A stretch of 7,447 nucleotides of DNA from an uncultured Actinomyces sp. (lineage in GTDB: Bacteria > Actinomycetota > Actinomycetes > Actinomycetales > Actinomycetaceae), in the NCBI GenBank assembly GCA_916719935.1, contig CAKAPY010000061.1, forward strand, positions 1 to 7,447, read 5' to 3'. Numbering within the stretch: position 1 is the first letter of the stretch; each line of letters starts with the position of its first letter. The notes below the pieces were generated by a model. That model was not told where the DNA came from. It made no database searches and saw only the letters and a list, made by a program, of their open reading frames with translations. Positions 1 through 5,299 of the stretch are shown here, piece after piece. The translations under genes were made by a program, and so were the position numbers.

Positions 1-6
1 GACGTC

Positions 7-864
7 ATGGAGCCTGTTGTTATTGGACGCAGTGATTTGGGCGAGGCCTACGGCGTTGCGCCTTCGGGTGTGGGTGCGGGAGTGCTTGACCCCGCGGGTG
101 CTATTTCCCCACGAGGCCGAGTGCTTCTGGGCGCCGGGCAACCGGTAGTTTTCATTGTTCCTCTAATGGCGGGGGACGTGGGTGGTGTAATTGCTCAGAT
201 CGAAGCTGCTTCGGGTGAACCGCACGATATGTTCGAGTGGCGCGTGGACTACCTGGATGTTCTTACGGGGCTTTCAGGTGAAGAACTGAGTGACCAGGCC
301 CGCGAAGAAATTTCGAGGTCTGCGGCAGAGATCTTGGGGGCTTCCGATGTGCCCGTTTTGGCTACAGTCCGCACAGTTGCTCAGGGCGGAAAGGCTGAAG
401 TTTCAACGCCGGTTTATGGCCAGATCGTTGAGCTGCTGGCTGGGTGCGGGATGGACGCGGTAGATGTGGAAATGGCTCCGGCGGCACCTGCATTGACCGA
501 GAAGATACACGCCGCGGGTGCGAAGGTCGTCATGTCCTTCCATGACTTCGAGGTGACTCCCGAATCGGAGATCATGCGAGAGCTTTTGGAAACTATGGCA
601 GCTTTGGGTGCAGACGTCGCAAAGCTTGCGGTTTTGGCCAATTCGGAGCGCGACGCGCTCAATGTTGAATTGGTCCAGAGGTGGGCGGCTGAGTACGTGC
701 CGGTTCCCTCAATCGTTTTAGCGATGGGCGACTTTGGACGCCAGACGCGTGCGACTCAACCTGAAGATGGGGGAGTTGCCTCTTTCGTTGCCGTGAGCGG
801 ACGTGAGAGCGCGCCCGGTCAGTGGGGTGCTCGGGAATTGGCAGAGAGGCTCGGGCGAAGCTGA
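7..864 (+). CDS. aroD: type I 3-dehydroquinate dehydratase (shikimate pathway)
   Basis: Cytoplasmic enzyme that dehydrates 3-dehydroquinate to 3-dehydroshikimate, the third step of aromatic amino-acid synthesis, through a Schiff base on a lysine. The 285-residue product shows the class I signatures in order: EWRVD (Glu77, Arg79), TVRT (Arg122), SFHDF (His179, the catalytic histidine), VAKLAV (Lys206, the Schiff-base lysine), MGDFGRQTR (Arg245) and SAPGQ (Ser268, Gln272). Spacing matches the E. coli/Salmonella enzymes (His143, Lys170, Arg213, Gln236) closely. Those are about 250 residues long. Similarity here starts only near residue 33 (RGRVLLGAG), so there is an N-terminal extension of about 30 residues with no recognised domain. 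The start is uncertain: the frame is open to the left edge, no ribosome-binding site can be seen before the ATG, and in-frame GTG codons at 70, 82 and 121 are alternatives. It is convergent with the sugar operon and unrelated to it in function. Function is secure; the start is not. Confidence 0.93.
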   Translation: MEPVVIGRSDLGEAYGVAPSGVGAGVLDPAGAISPRGRVLLGAGQPVVFIVPLMAGDVGGVIAQIEAASGEPHDMFEWRVDYLDVLTGLSGEELSDQAREEISRSAAEILGASDVPVLATVRTVAQGGKAEVSTPVYGQIVELLAGCGMDAVDVEMAPAAPALTEKIHAAGAKVVMSFHDFEVTPESEIMRELLETMAALGADVAKLAVLANSERDALNVELVQRWAAEYVPVPSIVLAMGDFGRQTRATQPEDGGVASFVAVSGRESAPGQWGARELAERLGRS

Positions 865-1080
865 GGCTGCTTGCAAGTAGATTGCGCTTCCGATGTGGCT
901 TGTTGTCTTTGGTTTCATGGTCGGAATTGCGATTATGACGAGCCTCCACCCAGCCCAGAGTGGTCACATTCCTCGACAATCTATGTGGGGTTTTAAAAGT
1001 CTAAGGGGTTTGGTTTAGCGCGAAATAGGCTTCTACAGAGCAAGAAAAAATGGATATTGAGAGGACCTCAGGGGCTTAGA
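865..1080. other. intergenic region between convergent genes
   Basis: A stretch of 216 bases between the stop of aroD (plus strand) and the stop of the ROK regulator (minus strand). I see no open frame with family features, no tRNA and no strong hairpin followed by a T-run on either strand. The best structure is a short TGAG/CTCA stem at 1058-1070. In the minus-strand direction it is followed, seven bases later, by six T residues, which is too weak and too distant to call a terminator. A six-base inverted repeat, TTCCGA (888-893) and TCGGAA (921-926), is also weak. Base composition changes from GC-rich on the aroD side to about 50% GC on the operon side across this gap. Confidence 0.6.
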
Positions 1081-2247
1081 TTATGACAATCGTGCGATTC
1101 GGCTGATGACGATTGAAGCGGCCCCACGTGCCCAGTCGAGAAATGTTTGTTGTGTCAGGACGAGCTCACAACGAGCAGAATTGCCAAACGCACGTTTGGT
1201 GAAATGAGATCTGATGTTCTCAAGACGTTTCGGCTCAGCTGCGAGTGCACCAATGCTCTCGCCTGACAGCATTATCTTGCTCGGTCCGATCAGGCAAGCC
1301 AGAGTCCCCAATGCATCAGCCAATACCATGTCTGCTTGATCAATAATTCCGCGAATCTGCTCATCATGCGTGTAACGTGACAATGCTTGATCGAGAGTTA
1401 ACTCCTCGTTGAGCGTCTCCTTGATTGCTGCGTGAATTGCTGGAGTGGAGGCAACAGCTTCGACGCATCCGTTTTTCCCACACGAACAACGGTGTGAGAC
1501 GGGGCCAAGGGGTAGATGCCCGAGTTCGCCGGCTACCCCGAAGGCTCCCGTTAGGATCTTTCCGTTTACATATATTCCGCAGCCAATTCCTTCGCCAATT
1601 GTTACGACTGCCCATGAACTGACGTTGCGTCCAGAGCCGTATAGGCTTTCGGCGTTCGTTAATGCTCTTACGTCATTGTCGATAAAGATCGGAATCTCCA
1701 ACTGTTCTGCTAGTTTGTCTGCAAGCGCGAAGTCGTGAATTCCTAGTAGATGCGAGTCTCGAACAATTCCCTGTTCGTTATCAACATCGCCGGATATTGA
1801 AATCCCAATGCCATCTGGATTAATTCCTCTAGTCGAGCACTCATCCAGGAGAAAATGACAGCACTTAACGAGATCATCGATAAGCTGTTGGGACTTTTCG
1901 CCGGATCTTTCTGTTATACGGGAGAACTGGATGCTTCCATCGAAATTCATGCCAATTGAATAGAGAGTATCTTGAGTAACCTTTATCCCCAGAGTAAAAA
2001 CGCGATCTGCGACTAAGTGGATAGGTTCTAAGGGACGCCCCTTGCGCGTGGGATCAGGTTCTATATCGTTGGCGAGTTCTACAAAGCCCTCGTCTAGTAA
2101 CGGACGGATGGCTTTTGTGACTGCTGCTTGGGAGAGCCCAAGTGTCTGCGCAATTTCGACACGAGCCATCGGTCCTCTAGTTAATAGCGCATGGAAGATT
2201 GATATTGATGCTGGGGAAGTCACCGGAATTAGTGGAATATCAGGCAT
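1081..2247 (-). CDS. ROK-family (NagC/XylR-type) transcriptional regulator
   Basis: Predicted sugar-responsive DNA-binding regulator of 388 residues, a usual length for ROK repressors. Residues 15-60 form a winged helix-turn-helix (VEIAQTLGLSQAAVTKAI is the helix-turn-helix core). The rest is the ROK sugar-kinase-like fold. IDNDVRALTNAE (Asp190, Asp192) is the sugar-site aspartate region, TIGEGIGCGI the glycine-rich strand, and GELGH (Glu241, His244) with CSCGKNGCVE (Cys254, Cys256, Cys261) the zinc site. The kinase phosphate-binding motif DxGGT is replaced by LGIKVTQ near residue 86, so it should bind a sugar without phosphorylating it. It is the last gene of the operon, seven bases after the MalG-type gene. 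Its ribosome-binding site GAAGGGA (2258-2264) lies inside the last codons of that gene, so the regulator is made with the transporter and probably controls this operon, including itself. The inducer is unknown; galactose or the imported glycoside is a guess from context. Confidence 0.93.
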   Translation of the reverse strand: MPDIPLIPVTSPASISIFHALLTRGPMARVEIAQTLGLSQAAVTKAIRPLLDEGFVELANDIEPDPTRKGRPLEPIHLVADRVFTLGIKVTQDTLYSIGMNFDGSIQFSRITERSGEKSQQLIDDLVKCCHFLLDECSTRGINPDGIGISISGDVDNEQGIVRDSHLLGIHDFALADKLAEQLEIPIFIDNDVRALTNAESLYGSGRNVSSWAVVTIGEGIGCGIYVNGKILTGAFGVAGELGHLPLGPVSHRCSCGKNGCVEAVASTPAIHAAIKETLNEELTLDQALSRYTHDEQIRGIIDQADMVLADALGTLACLIGPSKIMLSGESIGALAAEPKRLENIRSHFTKRAFGNSARCELVLTQQTFLDWARGAASIVISRIARLS

Positions 2248-2254
2248 GGCATAT

Positions 2255-3088
2255 TTATCCCTTCAGCCCGGAGCTGGCGATTCCTTCAAAGAATTGTCTC
2301 TGGAGGAGGACAAAGATAACGATTAATGGCAGTGAGGCAAGAAGTGAACCCGCCATAAGCGTCGGATAGTCTGTTCCGTGTTGTCCTTGTAATGTCGCTA
2401 ATCCAACTGGCAACGTCATGTTTTCAGGTGAAGAGGTTATAACCAGTGGCCAGAGCAGATCATTCCATGAATATAACGCGGTGAGCACAGTTAATGCAGC
2501 CAACGACGGTGCGGTAAGCGGAAGCATGATCGTGAAGAATATCCGTAATGCACCTGCACCGTCGAGTCGCGCAGCTTCTTCAAACTCTCTGGGAACGGAG
2601 ATAAAAGCTTGTCTGAGCAAGAATGTGCCAAATGCGGAGAAGATTCCTGGAAGTGAGATCGCAGGAATAGAATCGAGCAGATGAAGATCTCTAACTAGGG
2701 TAAATTGTGCGATTAGGAATAGCTGGCTCGGGGCCATGAGCATGATGAGGAATAACCCAAAAAGCAAGCTTCTTCCGGGAAAACGGAATCGTGCGAATCC
2801 ATACGCGGCGAGTGAACAGACTGTCACCTGACCTAGGACACGCATTATTAACGCAAGAGAAGAGACCGCCAGGAGCCTTCCTAACGGTAAAGCGCTGAAG
2901 AAATGTTCGAACCCCTCAAGATGTAGCTCGCTCGGAAAAATAACCGGTGGGACTGCACGAGATTCTGGAACGCTCTTGAACGCCGTCAAAACTTGCCAAA
3001 TGAATGGCGTAACCATAAGCAGAGAACACGTAGCAAGTGCAACGTGGAGCCAGAGCTGCCTAATTCCTCTGGAAGAAGTTTTACCCAT
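2255..3088 (-). CDS. ABC sugar transporter permease, MalG type (CUT1 family)
   Basis: Inner-membrane permease subunit of a carbohydrate importer, 277 residues, the normal size for MalG-like proteins. About six hydrophobic segments can be seen (roughly 12-33, 72-97, 107-128, 142-162, 196-218 and 245-263). The EAA loop that docks the ATPase is intact at 171-190: EEAARLDGAGALR followed by LP (189-190). The C-terminus, QRQFFEGIASSGLKG, is the family's typical end. It would form a heterodimer with the MalF-type permease encoded just upstream. The start ATG at 3088 overlaps the end of that gene by eight bases; an AAAGGA stretch at 3101-3106 lies twelve bases before it, a slightly long spacing. Family assignment is secure. 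Substrate is inferred only from the GH97 enzyme in the operon. Confidence 0.95.
   Translation of the reverse strand: MGKTSSRGIRQLWLHVALATCSLLMVTPFIWQVLTAFKSVPESRAVPPVIFPSELHLEGFEHFFSALPLGRLLAVSSLALIMRVLGQVTVCSLAAYGFARFRFPGRSLLFGLFLIMLMAPSQLFLIAQFTLVRDLHLLDSIPAISLPGIFSAFGTFLLRQAFISVPREFEEAARLDGAGALRIFFTIMLPLTAPSLAALTVLTALYSWNDLLWPLVITSSPENMTLPVGLATLQGQHGTDYPTLMAGSLLASLPLIVIFVLLQRQFFEGIASSGLKG
2258..2264 (-). promoter_or_regulatory. ribosome-binding site of the ROK regulator
   Basis: The minus strand reads GAAGGGA, then ten bases, then the ATG at 2247. The site overlaps the last codons (Lys-Gly-stop) of the MalG-type permease, so ribosomes finishing the permease are delivered onto it. It supports the ATG at 2247 over a second ATG five bases upstream (2252-2250), which is in another frame. 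Confidence 0.7.
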
Positions 3089-4034
3089 AGAACACCCATT
3101 TCCTTTGTACGCGGAATTGGATTGCAGTAATCGTCATGATGAGCAGAAGAAGAGTGATCGCAATTGCAGCGCCGTAGCCTTGATCTCCTTCGATAAACGC
3201 TTTTCGGAAAAAGAGATAGACAACGGTTTGAGACGAGGTTTCGGCTGGTGATCCTTTTCCGATCATCACATAGATCAAATCGAACATCTGGAGAGAGGAA
3301 ATAACTGAAAGTACTGAGACAAGAAAGATCGAAGGACTGAGAAGGGGAAGCGTGATTGAGAAGAACTGGCGTTTGGAGCCAGCGCCGTCAATTGAAGCTG
3401 CTTCATAGAGCTCGGTCGGTATAGTTTTTAGTCCCGCTCCCAAAATGATGATATTGACACCAAGGCTCATCCATATTCCGACAATTGAGAGTGCATAGAT
3501 CGCCGTGTGGGGATTAGCAACCCAGTTTGCTCCCTTAATTCCGAAGATCTGGAGGAACTGGTTAATTAATCCGAATTCGCCGTTATAGAGGTATCTCCAA
3601 ACCATCCCGATCGCGACTGGAAGTGTAACAACCGGAAGGAAGAATAAGACACGGTAAATTGATGCTCCGCGGCGAACATTATGAATCATCACTGCTATCA
3701 GTACTGCGATCGGGATCCCGATTAGAACGATTGCAGAATAAATGATCGAGTTTTGAAGAGCGCTCCAAAACTCAGGGTCTCTTGACAGTTTTGCGTACTG
3801 TGAGAGTCCTGCGGGTTTTCGATTCCCGAATGGCCCAGTTTTCGAAAGGCTGACGACAACTGTTGTTAGCAACGGCCAGATGTAAAGAGCTAGCAGACCA
3901 AGGAGCGCAGGGAAGATGAAGGCGAGTCCGGTCCCAGCTTCCCTAAGGCTGCGCTTCCTTTTCTCTGTGAGGGGCCGGTGCCCTGGCGCAGCAGGTGAGT
4001 GCTGCGCCAGAGACCTAACTGAACGCTGGTTCAT
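3081..4034 (-). CDS. ABC sugar transporter permease, MalF/UgpA type (CUT1 family)
   Basis: Inner-membrane permease subunit, 317 residues, usual for actinobacterial CUT1 permeases. A basic, non-conserved cytoplasmic tail (1-35) precedes about six hydrophobic segments (roughly 36-60, 97-117, 126-147, 179-201, 233-254 and 287-306). The EAA loop is intact at 211-230 (EAASIDGAGSKR, ending in LP at 229-230). It pairs with the MalG-type protein downstream and receives sugar from the binding lipoprotein encoded upstream. Its start codon overlaps the stop of the binding-protein gene in an ATGA junction (4031-4034). No good Shine-Dalgarno stands before it, so translation probably depends on ribosomes ending the upstream gene. 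Codons about 9-19 contain a perfect 11-bp hairpin (see separate entry), which may lower permease output relative to the binding protein. No ATPase gene is in the window. Confidence 0.95.
   Translation of the reverse strand: MNQRSVRSLAQHSPAAPGHRPLTEKRKRSLREAGTGLAFIFPALLGLLALYIWPLLTTVVVSLSKTGPFGNRKPAGLSQYAKLSRDPEFWSALQNSIIYSAIVLIGIPIAVLIAVMIHNVRRGASIYRVLFFLPVVTLPVAIGMVWRYLYNGEFGLINQFLQIFGIKGANWVANPHTAIYALSIVGIWMSLGVNIIILGAGLKTIPTELYEAASIDGAGSKRQFFSITLPLLSPSIFLVSVLSVISSLQMFDLIYVMIGKGSPAETSSQTVVYLFFRKAFIEGDQGYGAAIAITLLLLIMTITAIQFRVQRKWVFYG
3983..4010 (-). promoter_or_regulatory. perfect 11-bp stem-loop inside the start of the MalF-type gene
   Basis: CTGGCGCAGCA (3983-3993) and its exact reverse complement TGCTGCGCCAG (4000-4010) are separated by six bases. 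In the mRNA this gives a GC-rich 11-bp stem with loop CUCACC, beginning 24 bases after the first base of the permease start codon. A smaller GGGC/GCCC hairpin (3972-3983) follows immediately. No U-run follows, so it is not a classic terminator. It lies in the codons for the poorly conserved cytoplasmic tail. Its position at the binding-protein/permease junction fits an mRNA-stabilising or expression-damping element; that role is inference. Confidence 0.6.
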
Positions 4035-5296
4035 TCTTTCGCCAATGCGTCGTTCATTTGATCAGCAAGTTTATCGGAAGCATCTTTAACGCTTTCCTTG
4101 CCCTCCCATGCGGGAGCAAGATCTGTTTCTTCAAACTTGTTCCAGACTGCGGTATTTGCAGAGACTGGGTAGACCACTGAATCAGGGATCTGATCAAGGA
4201 ATGCTTGGAGGTTGAACTCAGGCATTGAAGATACCCAGGCCTGCTGGGTGTTTTCGTATGCGGGGATCACAGCTCCGGTGTTTGCTTGAATCTCAGCGGC
4301 TTTTTTCCCTCCAAGGAAGACGAGGAACTTCTTCAGCTCTTCGGGGTGCTTTGACTTGGAATAGCCAACGTTTTGAATGCCGTTGATGACAGTTGCTCGT
4401 TTCTCTCCCTTTGGCAAAACCGTCACATTCACCTTGGAACGCAGTGCTGAGTTTTCGTAGAAACGTTGGGCGTAGAACGATCCGCCGTAGTACATGGCTA
4501 CTTTCCCATTTTCAAACTGGGCAACAGCTTCCGTGTCGGCAAATTGCTCTAGAGTTGGCGATTGCCCCTTCTGGATGAAGTCAACCCAATACTGGAGTCC
4601 TGCTTGAGTCTTTGGATCGGAGTAGCCCGACTTCTTCCCATCCGCACTGATGACGAAACCTCCGGCCTGTGCAATGGTGTTGTAGAAGCCTTCCTGTCGA
4701 TTTAGAGGAGCTGCAATCCCGTAGATTCCCTTGCTGGAATCCGTCAGCTTTTCAGCTGCAGCTTTGACATCTTGCCAGGTCCAATCGGCTGTCGGATATG
4801 CAACGCCAGCATTGTCGAAAATCTCTTTGTTGTACCAAAGCCCGATCGTGTCAAAGTCCTTCGGGAGTCCGTAGTGTTTCCCGTTATATGTGAATAGATC
4901 GACAAGCGGCTGTGGGTAGACTTTGTAGTCGACCCCAGCTTTCTGGATTGCGTCGTCGAGCTCCAAAAGTTGATCGTTTGCAGCGTAGACTTGGAAGCGA
5001 TCCCCAAGCATCCAGAATGCATCGGGTGCGGTTCCTCCCTGTGCGCCGACCTGGAGCTTGGTCCAATAATCTGTCCAGGGATCAACCTGGAGTTGGACCT
5101 TGATGTTGGGATTCTCTTTTTCGAACTCATCAACGAGTTTCTGCATTGTGTCTTGTTGCGACCAGACGCCGTATGTCAAAGTAACCGTCGCATCTTTGCT
5201 TTCACTTGATTGCGATCCTCCGTTCGTCTGGGAGCAGGCTGCCAGAGTGAGGACTGCGGTAAGGGTGAGAGCGACCGCGGATGCAGGGTGTTTCAT
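4031..5296 (-). CDS. sugar-binding lipoprotein of an ABC importer (family 1 extracellular solute-binding protein)
   Basis: Membrane-anchored extracellular protein that captures sugar for the permeases encoded next to it; 421 residues, normal for the family. Residues 1-21 are a lipoprotein signal peptide: Lys2, a hydrophobic core, and lipobox LAAC with Cys21 as the lipidated residue. A Ser/Gly/Gln-rich linker follows to about residue 35. The mature part has the usual features: VTLTYGVW at the first strand, GTAPDAFWM (88-96), and GLPKDFDTIGLWYNKEIF (143-160), typical of maltose- and oligosaccharide-binding members. The ATG at 5296 is supported by AAAGGA eight bases upstream and by the signal peptide starting there. 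Only three bases separate it from the GH97 stop codon, and its stop overlaps the next gene's start. Aromatic residues such as Trp74, Tyr77 and Trp78 could stack on sugar, but specificity cannot be read. Alpha-galactosides are inferred from the operon. Confidence 0.95.
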   Translation of the reverse strand: MKHPASAVALTLTAVLTLAACSQTNGGSQSSESKDATVTLTYGVWSQQDTMQKLVDEFEKENPNIKVQLQVDPWTDYWTKLQVGAQGGTAPDAFWMLGDRFQVYAANDQLLELDDAIQKAGVDYKVYPQPLVDLFTYNGKHYGLPKDFDTIGLWYNKEIFDNAGVAYPTADWTWQDVKAAAEKLTDSSKGIYGIAAPLNRQEGFYNTIAQAGGFVISADGKKSGYSDPKTQAGLQYWVDFIQKGQSPTLEQFADTEAVAQFENGKVAMYYGGSFYAQRFYENSALRSKVNVTVLPKGEKRATVINGIQNVGYSKSKHPEELKKFLVFLGGKKAAEIQANTGAVIPAYENTQQAWVSSMPEFNLQAFLDQIPDSVVYPVSANTAVWNKFEETDLAPAWEGKESVKDASDKLADQMNDALAKE

Positions 5297-5299
5297 CGC

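Noticed and set aside
659..979. Minus-strand frame opposite the end of aroD
   Set aside because: It runs antisense to the catalytic part of aroD, is rich in Arg/His/Ser as expected of a shadow frame, and has no recognisable domain.
1045..1070. Possible terminator after the ROK gene (TGAG/CTCA stem and a T6 run on the minus strand)
   Set aside because: The stem is only four pairs and the T-run starts seven bases after it; too weak to call.
1081..2247. ROK protein as a sugar kinase
   Set aside because: It has an N-terminal helix-turn-helix and lacks the DxGGT phosphate-binding motif, so a regulator is far more likely.
2042..2326. Plus-strand frames across the operon, such as 2042-2326, 2418-2684 and 4970-5209
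   Set aside because: They are antisense shadows of well-supported minus-strand genes, with no recognisable protein features.
2435..2444. Palindrome GGTTATAACC in the MalG-type gene
   Set aside because: A ten-base palindrome is expected several times by chance in 7.4 kb, and this one is inside conserved coding sequence with no repeat partner.
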